A DNA stretch of 64,000 nt, from positions 110,377-174,376 of the forward strand of contig CAIOYY010000087.1 of NCBI GenBank assembly GCA_903862715.1, written 5' to 3'. Shown in pieces: positions 17,275 through 26,527 of this stretch. Numbering within the stretch: position 1 is the stretch's first letter; each line of letters begins with the position of its first letter. The position numbers were made by a program, and so were the translations under genes. This DNA is from an uncultured Alphaproteobacteria bacterium. GTDB taxonomy: Bacteria; Pseudomonadota; Alphaproteobacteria; Micropepsales; Micropepsaceae. The notes beneath the pieces were generated by a model. That model was given only the letters and a program-made list of their open reading frames with translations, was not told where the DNA came from and searched no databases.

Positions 17275-17739
17275 TCAAGGAAAAAGCGAAAGCAGGGCCG
17301 GATCACCGAGAACCGAGAGATGGGCAAGGGCGAGACACCAGAGGCCCATAAGCAGGGAGTAGCAAACAATATCCGTGTGGCTCCGGCGTAGCGTTATCCC
17401 AAACATCCAGTGGACGATCACCGAGATGAACCGCCCTTCCTCCGGATGGAAGGCGTCGCGCCAGCACCCCGTACGCAGGAAAGATTCGAGATTGTTGATC
17501 ACACAGGAACTGCGATTGACCATCCACTGCATCGCAACAACGGGAAGAAGCAGCAGATAGAACATGAGCGCCGATGCGGAGGGCACGCTCCACCCGGCGA
17601 GAATGTAGACGCTCACGCCAAGGTGAAAAACGAAAAAGGAGATGCCGACATAGTCGCGCTTTGGACCTTTAGATTGTGGGGTATCAACAGACCCTTTGTT
17701 CTGAAACTTCGGATTCTCGCAATCGATAGAAGCCATCAT
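17275..17739 (-). CDS. Small integral membrane protein, DUF2784-like
   Basis: From ATG 17739 the protein has 154 residues, with three to four predicted membrane segments: YVGISFFVFHLGVSVYILAG, ALMFYLLLLPVVAMQWMV, FISVIVHWMFGITL and a final CYSLLMGLWCLALAHLSVL. Charged loops with a cysteine-containing NRSSCVINNLESFLRTGCW lie between segments two and three. It loosely resembles DUF2784 proteins; the assignment is tentative and the function unknown. A longer frame reaches 17877, but that stretch is arginine-rich and lacks a good start. It lies upstream of hsp20 on the same strand. Confidence 0.6.
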   Translation of the reverse strand: MMASIDCENPKFQNKGSVDTPQSKGPKRDYVGISFFVFHLGVSVYILAGWSVPSASALMFYLLLLPVVAMQWMVNRSSCVINNLESFLRTGCWRDAFHPEEGRFISVIVHWMFGITLRRSHTDIVCYSLLMGLWCLALAHLSVLGDPALLSLFP

Positions 17740-17927
17740 GCACCGTCTCTTCCCAGGGCGATCCCCTCCCCAAGCGCCGGTTGGCATTCTTCTAGTCCCC
17801 AAATTCGGCAACGGCGTGGTGGCAAAACGGCTTTTTTTGTGGTGAACGCGGCGAAAACATTGCAGCCTCCCGCTCAAACGCCTCCTTGTGAGGCGGCGGC
17901 GGGGAATACGATGAGGAGAGTTCGCGC

Positions 17928-18890
17928 GTGAACGGGTCGTTCAAAGCACAGGGCTTGCAGGCACCCGATGGGCAGGCCCTGCGCGCGGGAACATGGTCCG
18001 TACCGGAAGGGGTTGCCGCGCGTGGCGTGTGCGTTCTGCTGCAGGGGCTCGCGGAATTTCTCGAGAAATACGATGAAGTGGCGGAAGAACTAAACGCGCG
18101 CGGGTTTATCGTCGTTAGCGTTGACTGGCGAAGTCAGGGCGCTTCCGAGCGCGGCGCGCGGGACAACCGGCTCGCACATGTCGACACCTTCGAGGATTAT
18201 GACCACGACCTTGCCATTTTAATTCAGAAACTCGCGCCTTCCGCCGAGATGCCCGTCATTGCGCTCGCGCACTCGATGGGCGCCCATCTTCTGTTGCGCT
18301 ATCTGCGCGAACACAAACGCCGCCTTGCCTGCGCCGTGCTTATAGCGCCGATGCTCGACATTTACACCGGGAAACATCCCCCTTCAGTGGCAAGAGCGGT
18401 GGCGCTTCTTCTGAGTATATGGCGGCCATCAAAACGCCCCCTTCCGGGAATGGAGGAGCGTGACCCCCTTACCGTTTCGTTTGAGCAGAACGGCGTCACC
18501 TCGGACCGCGCACGATTTGAACGCACGCAGCAGAAACTTCGCAGACAGCCCTTTCTCAGGATCAATGGTCCCTCCTTCGGATGGCTGCGCGCCGCGTTTC
18601 GCTCGATACGGCAGGTGGGCGCGCAGAAATTTGCCGAAGATATTGTTACGCCTCTGCTGGTGTTCGGCGCGGGCCGCGACCAGATCGTGAAAACCGATGC
18701 TATCCGTAACTATGCGCGAGAATTGCCGGAAGCGCAGTATGTCGAGATCGAAACGGCCCAACATGAAATTCTGATGGAAACAGATCTGGTGCGCGCGGAA
18801 TTCTGGCGCGCATTCGATTTGTTTGTGGACCAAAATCTTTCGGGAGAACGGAAGGGGCTTTTAGGCGCGCGCCGGGGCGAGCAGCGCTAG
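17928..18890 (+). CDS. Alpha/beta hydrolase, lysophospholipase / monoacylglycerol lipase type
   Basis: A 320-residue alpha/beta hydrolase of the serine aminopeptidase/lysophospholipase (Hydrolase_4) group. It has an N-terminal VCVLLQGLAEFLEKYDEVAEEL, typical of monoacylglycerol lipases, then VSVDWRSQGASER, the nucleophile elbow ALAHSMGAHLLLRY, and a C-terminal DQIVKTDAIRNYARELP with the catalytic histidine in TAQHEILME. It should cleave acylglycerols or lysophospholipids at the inner membrane. Translation starts at GTG with GAGGAG upstream. Its 3' end overlaps the convergent phosphatase gene by 30 bases. Confidence 0.88.
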   Translation: MNGSFKAQGLQAPDGQALRAGTWSVPEGVAARGVCVLLQGLAEFLEKYDEVAEELNARGFIVVSVDWRSQGASERGARDNRLAHVDTFEDYDHDLAILIQKLAPSAEMPVIALAHSMGAHLLLRYLREHKRRLACAVLIAPMLDIYTGKHPPSVARAVALLLSIWRPSKRPLPGMEERDPLTVSFEQNGVTSDRARFERTQQKLRRQPFLRINGPSFGWLRAAFRSIRQVGAQKFAEDIVTPLLVFGAGRDQIVKTDAIRNYARELPEAQYVEIETAQHEILMETDLVRAEFWRAFDLFVDQNLSGERKGLLGARRGEQR

Positions 18891-19694
18891 AATTTCGGCA
18901 TGCACGCGGCGGTCGCTGCAGGCGAGCATGTTTCCGCCGCCGGTAATGCTGTTTCCCTGCCAGTCGCTGACGACGCCGCCGGCGCCTTCCACGATCGGAA
19001 CCAGCGCTGCCGTGTCCCAGGTCTGCAGGCGCGCTTCCATGACGACATCGATAAAGCCCATGGCGAGCAGTGCGTAGGAATAGCAGTCTCCGCCATAGCG
19101 TGAGAGCCGGGCTTTCGCCTCCACCGCAAAGAACTGATCGCGTTCCTCCGGCTGGAAATGCGCAAGCGGGTGCGTGGTATTGATCACGGCCTTGGAGAGC
19201 GTCGCGCAGGGACGGGTCTTCAGGGTTTCCGACCCGCGCGCGGAAAGAAATTCCGTCCCTTCCGACGTGCCCGTGAAGCGCTCCCTCAAAAACGGCTGGT
19301 CGAGAAGGCCAAGCACACGCTGGCCGTTTTTCTCCAGCGCGATCAGGGTGCCCCACATCGGCTGTCCGGCGATGAAGGCGCGGGTGCCATCGACCGGATC
19401 AAGGACCCAGCGATAGCCGCTTGTTCCCGGCGCCTCGCCATATTCCTCACCGAGGATCGCGTCATCGGGATAGGCCTCCGCGATCATGGCGCGGATTTTT
19501 TCCTCCGCGCCCCGGTCGGCCTGCGTCACGGGGTCAAAATCGCCGGCACATGTCGCCGCCTTTTCCGTCACGTCGATGCGCTGACGGAAAAAGGGAAGGA
19601 TCACCTGCCCCGCCGCATCGGCGAGGCGGTGGGCGAATGCCAGCCGTTCTGCGAATTCCCTGTCCATCGCCCCGGTATAATCGGGGCGCGCCAA
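18861..19694 (-). CDS. Inositol monophosphatase family protein, HisN-like histidinol-phosphatase
   Basis: A 277-residue Mg-dependent phosphatase of the inositol monophosphatase superfamily. The metal-site motifs are in order: ILGEEYGEA, WVLDPVDGTRAFIAGQPMWG and, near the C-terminus, QTWDTAALVPIVEGAGG. The DGTRAF-I-G variant and overall layout are closest to the HisN-type histidinol-phosphate phosphatases common in alphaproteobacteria, so it may supply the dephosphorylation step of histidine synthesis. Other small phosphate esters are possible. It starts 11 bases after the typA stop and is probably co-transcribed with it. It overlaps the convergent hydrolase by 30 bases. Confidence 0.88.
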   Translation of the reverse strand: MARPDYTGAMDREFAERLAFAHRLADAAGQVILPFFRQRIDVTEKAATCAGDFDPVTQADRGAEEKIRAMIAEAYPDDAILGEEYGEAPGTSGYRWVLDPVDGTRAFIAGQPMWGTLIALEKNGQRVLGLLDQPFLRERFTGTSEGTEFLSARGSETLKTRPCATLSKAVINTTHPLAHFQPEERDQFFAVEAKARLSRYGGDCYSYALLAMGFIDVVMEARLQTWDTAALVPIVEGAGGVVSDWQGNSITGGGNMLACSDRRVHAEILALLAPARA

Positions 19695-19705
19695 ATTGGC
19701 GAGGG

Positions 19706-21526
19706 TCAGGCTGCGTCCGTCTTCCTTTTACGATTATGCGGCAGCAATTCGCGCTTTCTCAGACGGATCGATTTCGGTGTCACTTCGACCAGTTCATCAT
19801 CCTGGATGTAGGCGATCGACTGCTCAAGGGTGAGCGGGGTGATCGGCGTAAGACGAATGGCCTCGTCCTTGGATGTGGTGCGGATGTTGGTGAGCTGCTT
19901 CGTCTTCAGCGGATTCACGTCGAGGTCGTTGTCGCGTGAATGCTCCCCGACGATCATGCCCTGATAGGTCTTGGTGCCCGAAGTGACGAAAAGCTTGCCG
20001 CGTTCCTCGAGATACCAGAGCGCATAGGCGACCGTTTCACCGTCATCGGTCGAAATGAGAACGCCGTTACGACGGCCCTCAATGACGCCCTTGAAGGGGC
20101 CATAGGCGTGGAACATCCGGTTCATGACGCCGGTGCCACGCGTGTCGGTCAGGAATTCGCCGTGATACCCGATGAGGCCGCGCGAGGGCGCATAGAACAC
20201 AATGCGGGTCTTGCCGGCGCCGGTGGCGCGCATGTCCTGCATTTCCGCTTTGCGGGTCGACATCTTTTCGATGACGATACCAGCATAGGGTTCGTCGACG
20301 TCGATCGTGACTTCCTCGATCGGCTCGAGCTTCTGTCCGTCTTCGCCAGTCTGATAAAGAACGCGCGGACGGGAAATCGCGAGTTCAAATCCTTCGCGGC
20401 GCATCGTTTCGATCAGAACGCCGAGCTGCAATTCACCGCGGCCCGCGACTTCATAGGCGCTTTCGCCCGTTTCCTTGACCTTTATCGCCACATTGCCTTC
20501 CGCTTCACGGAAGAGGCGCTCACGGATGACGCGGCTCTGCACCTTGTCGCCCTCTCGGCCCGCGAGCGGCGAATCATTCACCATTAGCGTGATGGCAAGA
20601 GTCGGCGGATCGATCGGATTGGCGGGGAGAGGTGCTGAAACAGAAACATCGCAGATGGTATCGGCGACCGTGGTTTCTTCGAGACCCGCGATGGCGATGA
20701 TGTCGCCCGCTTCGGCGCGTTCGACCGGCACACGGGCGAGACCGCGGAAGGCCAGAAGACGCGTCGCACGCGAACGCTCGATTTCGCGGCCGTCATAGGA
20801 CAGCGATTTGATTGGACGGTTGAGCGTGATGACCCCGGATTCGATACGGCCCGTCAGGACGCGGCCGACATAGGGATCGGATTCCAGCGTCGTTACGAGC
20901 ATGCTGAACGGGAAGTCTTCGCTTGCCTTGGCGAGGGGTTTGGGCGGCGGAACGTCCGCGACGACGAGCGCAAAGAGCGGAGAGAGGTCTTTTCTTTCGT
21001 CTTCGAGATCGACGACGGCCCAGCCATTACGGCCCGAGGCGTAGAGCACATGAAAGTCCAGCTGATCGTCATTCGCTTCAAGTGCAAGGAACAGATCGAA
21101 AATGCTTTCCAGCGTTTCTTTCGGTTGCGCGTCTGAACGGTCGATCTTGTTGATCAGGACGATCGGCTTCAGGCCAAGCTTCAGCGCTTTGGAGAGCACG
21201 AATTTGGTCTGCGGCATGACCGACTCCGCAGCATCCACTAGCAACACGACGCCATCGACCATGGAGAGAATGCGCTCTACCTCACCGCCGAAATCGGCGT
21301 GGCCCGGCGTATCGACAATATTGATGCGCGTGCCGTTCCAGTCGACGCTGGTGCACTTGGCAAGAATGGTGATGCCGCGTTCGCGTTCGAGGTCGTTGGA
21401 ATCCATGGCGCGTTCCTGAACCTGCTGGTTCTCGCGCACGGCGCCGGACTGTTTCAGAAGCTGGTCTACGAGCGTCGTCTTGCCATGGTCGACATGGGCG
21501 ATGATCGCGATATTGCGAATATTCAT
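19706..21526 (-). CDS. typA: Translational GTPase TypA/BipA
   Basis: A 606-residue ribosome-associated GTPase. It shows G1 [19 protein letters not shown], the switch region [14 protein letters not shown]3 [14 protein letters not shown] and G4 [10 protein letters not shown], then domain II, EF-G-like domains and the TypA-specific C-terminus. BipA assists 50S assembly and growth under stress. I chose ATG 21526 ([15 protein letters not shown]), the family's normal start; a frame to 21586 adds 20 unlikely residues. The 315 bases upstream should hold its promoter. Confidence 0.95.
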   Translation of the reverse strand: MNIRNIAIIAHVDHGKTTLVDQLLKQSGAVRENQQVQERAMDSNDLERERGITILAKCTSVDWNGTRINIVDTPGHADFGGEVERILSMVDGVVLLVDAAESVMPQTKFVLSKALKLGLKPIVLINKIDRSDAQPKETLESIFDLFLALEANDDQLDFHVLYASGRNGWAVVDLEDERKDLSPLFALVVADVPPPKPLAKASEDFPFSMLVTTLESDPYVGRVLTGRIESGVITLNRPIKSLSYDGREIERSRATRLLAFRGLARVPVERAEAGDIIAIAGLEETTVADTICDVSVSAPLPANPIDPPTLAITLMVNDSPLAGREGDKVQSRVIRERLFREAEGNVAIKVKETGESAYEVAGRGELQLGVLIETMRREGFELAISRPRVLYQTGEDGQKLEPIEEVTIDVDEPYAGIVIEKMSTRKAEMQDMRATGAGKTRIVFYAPSRGLIGYHGEFLTDTRGTGVMNRMFHAYGPFKGVIEGRRNGVLISTDDGETVAYALWYLEERGKLFVTSGTKTYQGMIVGEHSRDNDLDVNPLKTKQLTNIRTTSKDEAIRLTPITPLTLEQSIAYIQDDELVEVTPKSIRLRKRELLPHNRKRKTDAA

Positions 21527-21841
21527 GGGGATTGCGGCACCTTTCGGGAAGCCGGGGCTTATATAGGGGCCTTCCGCCCCCGGCAATGCCTGCAGGACAT
21601 TAAGATTCGCAAGATTTGATGAATGTGCCCATTTGGGTCGTGGCCGTGAGGAAATCGGGCGTCTCGGTTGGATTTCGTCCCATCTGTTAAGAATGCTCAG
21701 CCGGAGCTCGCCCTACGACCACGGACGATCTTTCCCGCCGCTAAGGACGATTCGATGCCTTTCCGCAGGCGGCGCGCCTTTTGACGGCAGAGTTCCGAGG
21801 CGAATGTCTCACAACCGGCAAACCGCCCTGTTCAGGAACAA
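21527..21841. other. Gene-free stretch upstream of typA
   Basis: About 315 bases separate the typA start from the glycosyltransferase stop on the same strand. I see no credible coding frame, tRNA or strong hairpin here. It should carry the typA promoter. Confidence 0.5.
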
Positions 21842-22912
21842 CTACCCGATCAGCGCGAGGTTCTGGAGGAACTGCTCGGTGGAGGCGCGCCAGGAGCGTG
21901 TAAGCGCAAAACGCCGTGCCTGGGCGCGGGAAATGTCGAGAGCGCGAAGGCACGCCGACCGCAGATCGTTGTCCAGCGCCGCGACAGGCGCGCCGCCCAC
22001 CACATCGAGCGGACCGGATACGGGAAACGCCGCAACCGGCACACCGGAAGCAAGCGCCTCCAGTAGCACCAGTCCGAAAGTGTCGGTCCGGCTGGGAAAC
22101 ACAAATACGTCGCTGGCGCGATAGAATTCCGCGAGTTCTTCGCCGGAGCGCTGTCCGAGGAAGGTTACGCCGGGAAAGCGCACGGTAAGTTCAGGCCGTT
22201 GCGGGCCTTCCCCGATAACGACTTTGCTGCCCGGCAGATCGAGATTGAGAAACGCTTCGACGTTTTTCTCGACCGCCACACGTCCGACATAGAGAAAGAT
22301 GGGGCGCGGCAAATCGAGCCCCAATTTCTCGAAACCGTCGCGGGGGCCGGGAGTGAAGCCATCGGTATCCACGCCCCGCGACCACATCACGACATTCCGG
22401 AAGCCATGACTTTCGAGTTCGTTCTTGAGGGAGGCCGTTGACACCATCGTCGCACGCGCAGGCGCATGAAAAGATTTCAACGCCGCGAACACCATGCTTT
22501 CCGGAACGAAGGGAAAGCGCGCATGAACATAATCCGGAAAGCGAGTGTGGAAGGCCGTCGTGAAAGGAATATGGCGTTCGAGGCAAATGCGCCGTGCACA
22601 GAATCCCATCGTCCCTTCCGTCGCGATGTGCACGGCATGCGGCTTGAAAGAATCGATCTCGCTGATAAGGCCGGAGCGCGGATAGAGCGCGAGACGAATC
22701 TCCGGGTACGTCGGAAGCGGTAGGGTGGTCTGATTTTCCGGCGTAGCAAAACGCACCCGATGACCGAGCTTTTCCAGTTCCTGTCCGGTTGCGCGTATCG
22801 TGCGAACCACCCCGTTCACCTGCGGGGCCCACGCATCGGTGACGATCAGTATGCGCAAGGAAGTAATTGTGTCTTGCGCATTGCCGATAAAGGCCGTCGC
22901 TTCAATACCCAT
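21842..22912 (-). CDS. Glycosyltransferase family 4 (GT-B fold)
   Basis: A 356-residue GT-B glycosyltransferase. The N-terminal domain opens LRILIVTDAWAPQVNGVVRT, as in GT4 alpha-mannosyl and alpha-glucosyltransferases that act on diacylglycerol or phosphatidyl lipids. The C-terminal donor domain has FLYVGRVAVEKNVEAF, VIGEGPQRPEL, the GQRSGEELAEFYRASDVFVFPSRTDTFG region split across the donor site, and the EALASGVPV segment. It sits 51 bases after the LpxH-like phosphoesterase gene on the same strand, a pairing found in other alphaproteobacteria. It is probably a cytoplasmic-membrane glycolipid enzyme; the exact acceptor is inferred. Confidence 0.87.
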   Translation of the reverse strand: MGIEATAFIGNAQDTITSLRILIVTDAWAPQVNGVVRTIRATGQELEKLGHRVRFATPENQTTLPLPTYPEIRLALYPRSGLISEIDSFKPHAVHIATEGTMGFCARRICLERHIPFTTAFHTRFPDYVHARFPFVPESMVFAALKSFHAPARATMVSTASLKNELESHGFRNVVMWSRGVDTDGFTPGPRDGFEKLGLDLPRPIFLYVGRVAVEKNVEAFLNLDLPGSKVVIGEGPQRPELTVRFPGVTFLGQRSGEELAEFYRASDVFVFPSRTDTFGLVLLEALASGVPVAAFPVSGPLDVVGGAPVAALDNDLRSACLRALDISRAQARRFALTRSWRASTEQFLQNLALIG

Positions 22913-22963
22913 ACCTGGCCCCTTGAAAGAGTAGGTGGCGAATATCCGCCATCCTATTGATGC

Positions 22964-23854
22964 TTATGCTGCCCTTAGGGCGCCGACGGGCGCCGTTGCC
23001 AGGGTCGCCGCATAGGTGTCTTCGCGCTGCGCAAATCCCTTCCAGGCGACGATTTCCAGGCGCCCGCGCGCATCTTCGGTGAGCGCCGTGCAGCTTTCAA
23101 CCCAATCGCCGTCGTTACAATACAGGATACCGTCGATGGTCTTGATCTGGGCATAGTGGATATGGCCGCAGACGATCCCGTCGACATCACGCCGACGCGC
23201 TTCCCCCGCAATGGCGGTTTCGAAATTAGAAATAAATTGCGCGGCGTTTTTTACCTTGGATTTCAGATAGGCGGAGAGCGACCAATAGGGCAGCCCCAGA
23301 AACCGGCGGGTGTGATTGAGAACTTCATTCAGGCGCAACGCGAAGGTGTAAGCGTGATCACCGAGCAGCGCGAGCCATTTGGCATAGGTCAGAACGCCAT
23401 CGAACTGATCGCCATGCATAACGAGAAGGTCGCGCCCATCGGCGGTGCGGTGCAGCGTCTCGCGCTTCAATTCGATGCCAGCGAACAGCAATCCGCAATA
23501 TTCGCGGAAAGCTTCATCATGATTGCCGGGGATGTATACGACGCGCGTACCGTCTTCGACCTTGCGTAATATCTCGTTCACAACACGGCTATGTGCATCG
23601 GTCCAGTACCAACTCCGCTTCAACCGCCAGCCATCGACGATATCGCCAACGAGATAGAGCGTGTCGCAATCATTATGGGCGAGGAAATCGGCGAGCAGAT
23701 CGGCCTTGCAGCCCCGCGTACCCAGATGCGTGTCGGAGATGAAGATGGTGCGGTGCCGGCGCACACGGTGCGGCGCCAATTGCGGATAAAGCCGCTGGGG
23801 CGAGGAACCCATCCCCAGAGGTGCATGTGCTTTGAGCGAATTTATGGTCTGCAT
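22964..23854 (-). CDS. Metallophosphoesterase, LpxH-like UDP-2,3-diacylglucosamine diphosphatase family
   Basis: A 296-residue calcineurin-like phosphoesterase. All metal-binding blocks are present: FISDTHLGTRGCKADLLADF, LVGDIVDGWRLKRSWYW, YIPGNHDEAFREY, LLVMHGDQFDG and VCGHIHYAQI. The N-terminal 35 residues before the first motif are an extension. The family includes UDP-2,3-diacylglucosamine hydrolases, but in alphaproteobacteria LpxI usually does that job, so the substrate is uncertain. It is transcribed ahead of the glycosyltransferase, suggesting one envelope-lipid operon. Confidence 0.87.
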   Translation of the reverse strand: MQTINSLKAHAPLGMGSSPQRLYPQLAPHRVRRHRTIFISDTHLGTRGCKADLLADFLAHNDCDTLYLVGDIVDGWRLKRSWYWTDAHSRVVNEILRKVEDGTRVVYIPGNHDEAFREYCGLLFAGIELKRETLHRTADGRDLLVMHGDQFDGVLTYAKWLALLGDHAYTFALRLNEVLNHTRRFLGLPYWSLSAYLKSKVKNAAQFISNFETAIAGEARRRDVDGIVCGHIHYAQIKTIDGILYCNDGDWVESCTALTEDARGRLEIVAWKGFAQREDTYAATLATAPVGALRAA

Positions 23855-24112
23855 GACGCCTCCCCGCTTACCTCAGACACTGCCTTACCACCGCGAAGCA
23901 CGGGGGAAGCTTGCCTGCGCGTGCTCTATGGCCATGCCATATGAAGTCGGAGTGGCAGTTCGATGAATCTTTATCGCGGCGGCAGGACGGTACACCGCCC
24001 TAGAGTTGTGCGTCGCAGCATCAATCCCAGAATTCGGAACTATCTTACTAGGCCAATGGGAAAGCTGATACTTTCTTACAAACCTGGCCGCTAAATAGTT
24101 CGATATTTTTGC

Positions 24113-24141
24113 TTGATTACGCAGTTGCAGCAGAGCATATT
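24113..24141 (+). promoter_or_regulatory. Sigma70-type promoter of the candidate sRNA
   Basis: TTGATT at 24113-24118 and CATATT at 24136-24141 are separated by 17 bases, the optimal spacing, and resemble the consensus -35 and -10 boxes. No protein-coding gene follows on the plus strand before a strong terminator at 24214-24246, so the transcript would be a short RNA starting near 24147. Confidence 0.65.
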
Positions 24142-24146
24142 GTTGC

Positions 24147-24246
24147 AGCGCGGTATTACGAACTCCCCGTTTGCGATATCGCAGCCCTTCCTGGGCGTTT
24201 CCTCCCTAAACTTGGCCGCCCCTTCCCGGGGCGGCCATTTTCTTTT
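24147..24246 (+). ncRNA. Candidate trans-acting small RNA with anti-Shine-Dalgarno loop
   Basis: A stretch of about 100 bases between a well-spaced promoter and a strong terminator, with no coding frame. It can fold into a hairpin (gccc at 24184-24187 with gggc at 24193-24196). A single-stranded linker containing cctccct (24201-24207) follows, then the terminator stem (24214-24222 with 24228-24236) with a T-rich tail. A CCUCCCU-like unpaired segment that can pair with Shine-Dalgarno sequences, followed by a terminator with a U tail, is the design of Hfq-dependent alphaproteobacterial sRNAs. No known family was recognised by sequence. Confidence 0.6.
24214..24246 (+). terminator. Rho-independent terminator of the sRNA
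   Basis: A perfect nine-base-pair GC stem (24214-24222 with 24228-24236), a five-base loop and the tail attttctttt. The T tract is on the plus strand, so it does not serve the minus-strand gene that ends at 24255. Confidence 0.85.
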
Positions 24247-24254
24247 CAAATCAG

Positions 24255-25160
24255 TTAGTTACGAGAGATTGGCGGATGCGCATCGACGATCCGGGCGATG
24301 AAGCGCGCCAGCGCCTCACGGCAGGCCGTAAACCCTGAGGACCTTTCCATCCGTTTTTCATCCAGATAGAGCCCGCGATTGACCTCGATCTGGATGGCAT
24401 GGACGCCTTCCTTGGGCTGCCCGTAATGGCTGGTCGTGAAGCCTCCCGCATAGGGACTGTTCCGGCCGACCGAGAACCCCTCACCCTTTAATATGCCTTC
24501 CACACGGGCGGAGAGTTCCGGCGCACAGGCACTGCCATGCCGATCGCCGATGATAATGTCATGGCCCTTGGGCACCGGCGGCATGGAGTGGCAATCCACG
24601 AGAATGGCTTGGCTGAACTGTGCCTTGGTCTGCCGGAGCAGGGTTTCCAGCGTCTCATGATAAGGCCGGTAAAAGGCTTCGAGCCGAAAAGCGGCTTCTT
24701 CGGGCGGAAGGCGCTTGCCGTAAATCTCGACGCCGTCGCGCACGACTTTGGGAATGACCCCGAGGCCTGCGGCGACCCGCGCGCTCAAGGGTACGCTCGG
24801 CTTGGTGCCGCCCTCGAACATCACCGGATCGATTTCATTGGCCGCGCGATTCACATCGACATAGGCCCGCGGAAAACGGGCGGAAAGCAGCAACGCGCCC
24901 TGCATTGGCACGGAGGCAAACAATTCATCGACAAAGGCATCTTCGGAACGGCGAAGCGCAAGGCGGTCCAGCCGTGTGGAGGCCACGAAACTCGGCGCAT
25001 AGGCATCGCCGCTATGGGGCGAGGTGAAGACGAAAGGCGCCCTCCGGACGCGCGGCTGGGTAATCGTAACGGGCCGCTCAATCAGGGCGGCCAACGTCGC
25101 ATCCGGACCCTCGGATGAGAGGCTGACGGCGGCAGAGCCTGCGGAAACGGATTCGGTCAT
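24255..25160 (-). CDS. N-formylglutamate amidohydrolase family protein
   Basis: A 301-residue FGase-type hydrolase, which in histidine degradation splits N-formylglutamate to glutamate and formate. Visible family segments are FTSPHSGDAYAPSF near residue 45, RFPRAYVDVNRAANEIDP, ILVDCHSMPPVPKGHDIIIG and YAGGFTTSHYGQP, the last two carrying metal and substrate residues. The start is uncertain. ATG 25160 (MTESVSAGSA) is preferred; ATG 25205 adds 15 arginine-rich residues, and neither has a clear Shine-Dalgarno site. It is divergent from cpdR, a conserved alphaproteobacterial pairing. Confidence 0.88.
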   Translation of the reverse strand: MTESVSAGSAAVSLSSEGPDATLAALIERPVTITQPRVRRAPFVFTSPHSGDAYAPSFVASTRLDRLALRRSEDAFVDELFASVPMQGALLLSARFPRAYVDVNRAANEIDPVMFEGGTKPSVPLSARVAAGLGVIPKVVRDGVEIYGKRLPPEEAAFRLEAFYRPYHETLETLLRQTKAQFSQAILVDCHSMPPVPKGHDIIIGDRHGSACAPELSARVEGILKGEGFSVGRNSPYAGGFTTSHYGQPKEGVHAIQIEVNRGLYLDEKRMERSSGFTACREALARFIARIVDAHPPISRN

Positions 25161-25334
25161 TAGGGTTTCTACGCGAAATTCGGGCCGGGCGCGCGAGTGG
25201 ACCATCGCAGGCGCTTGCGATCAAGCTTGCGCGGGGGCAAAGAAAGAAGCGTGAAGCCGGAAATGCGACCCGGCGACCTGTCCGGTCCCTTGCCTTACCT
25301 TGCAAGGCATACGGCGTATCGCCCGAGGGGGGCC

Positions 25335-25694
25335 ATGGCCAGCATATTGCTTGCCGAAGACGACGAATCCTTGCGCCGCTTCCTCGCCGCCGCGTTGGAG
25401 CGCGCGGGTCATTTCGTCATTTCCTGCCCTGACGGCGCTGAAGCCTTTCTGCAATTGACCAGCTTCAAATTCGATCTTCTTCTCTCGGACATCGTCATGC
25501 CTGGCATGGACGGGATCGAGCTGGCCAAAAGGGCTGCCGAACTCGACCCCAAGCTCCGGATCATGTTCATCACGGGCTTCGCCGCTGTGGCGCTGCACCC
25601 CGCCTCCGAGGCCCCGAAGCAGGCGAAGGTTCTCTCGAAACCCTTCCATTTGCGCGATATCGTCGAGGAAGTAGAGCGGATGGTCGCGGCCTGA
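25335..25694 (+). CDS. cpdR: Response regulator CpdR
   Basis: A 119-residue stand-alone receiver domain with acidic residues at 9-10 (LAEDDE), the phosphoacceptor Asp52 (LLLSDIVMPGMDG), Thr80 (MFITGF) and Lys102 (VLSKPF). This length, sequence and position next to an N-formylglutamate amidohydrolase match CpdR. In Caulobacter, unphosphorylated CpdR primes ClpXP for degradation of cell-cycle substrates, and the CckA-ChpT relay controls it. I chose ATG 25335, which has GAGGGG just upstream and begins MASILLAEDD. The longer frame from 25197 is an unlikely arginine-rich extension. Confidence 0.92.
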   Translation: MASILLAEDDESLRRFLAAALERAGHFVISCPDGAEAFLQLTSFKFDLLLSDIVMPGMDGIELAKRAAELDPKLRIMFITGFAAVALHPASEAPKQAKVLSKPFHLRDIVEEVERMVAA

Positions 25695-25799
25695 AGGCCA
25701 ACGCTTCCACCCCGTCCGGGCCGCCCCCAAAACTTCCCAAAAACCCGCCTTGCCAGCCGCGTAAGCTGAGGGCTATAGAACGCGACCCTTTCGACAGGC

Positions 25800-25874
<75 letters not shown>

Positions 25875-26009
25875 TTTTCCTCCAATTCCTTCTTTCACTT
25901 CCCGCGCGGCCCCGCCGCCGCGGCGGGGATCTGCCGTTCCGCGCTTCGGGGCTGGCGGCCCCGGCGAAATCCCCCCAAGATGACCGCAAAACAACGGGGA
26001 GGATTTGGG

Positions 26010-26501
26010 ATGGGGTTGGGAGGACGGGCGGCGCTCGCCTGCGCAGTGGGATTCGCATTGTTCGCGCCCGCGCAAGCACAAGTCGTCATGCAGCGTAACG
26101 TGTCTCTGGAACTGGCGCGCGCCATCGGCGAAGCCGCACTCGGCGCCTGTCAGGCACTGGGCTACAATACGTCGATTGCAGTGGTCGATCGCGCAGGCGA
26201 CACGGTTCTTTTGATGCGCGGCACCAATGCTACGCCGCAAACCGCCGAAATGGCGCGGCGCAAAGCTTACACCGCGCGCATGTGGCGGCGTTCCTCGCAG
26301 CAATGGGCGGCGGAAACGCTGGAAGACCCGGAACGTTTTCCGCAGCGTGATCTTGCCGACGTATTGGCGCTTTCGGGCGGCATTCCGATTTCGGTCGGGG
26401 ACGATACGTTTGGCGGAGTCGGCAGCGCCGGATCGACCCTTCAGCAGGATCACGATTGCGCGCAGGCAGGCATCGACGCGGTCGCAGACCAGCTTCAGTA
26501 A
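26010..26501 (+). CDS. Secreted GlcG/HbpS-like (DUF336) heme-binding family protein
   Basis: A 163-residue member of the GlcG/HbpS (DUF336) family, whose studied members bind heme or act as redox sensors outside the cytoplasm. It has a signal peptide (LACAVGFALFAPAQA) and one domain with family segments LELARAIGEAALGACQALG, TSIAVVDRAGDTVLLMRG, RRKAYTAR and the C-terminal SGGIPISVGDDTFGGVGSAG. GGAGG seven bases before ATG 26010 decides the start. It is a distant relative of the paralogues at 55-63 kb, and is followed after 26 bases by another secreted protein gene. Confidence 0.87.
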   Translation: MGLGGRAALACAVGFALFAPAQAQVVMQRNVSLELARAIGEAALGACQALGYNTSIAVVDRAGDTVLLMRGTNATPQTAEMARRKAYTARMWRRSSQQWAAETLEDPERFPQRDLADVLALSGGIPISVGDDTFGGVGSAGSTLQQDHDCAQAGIDAVADQLQ

Positions 26502-26527
26502 GCATCTTCACGAAAAGGGTTTCGGCT

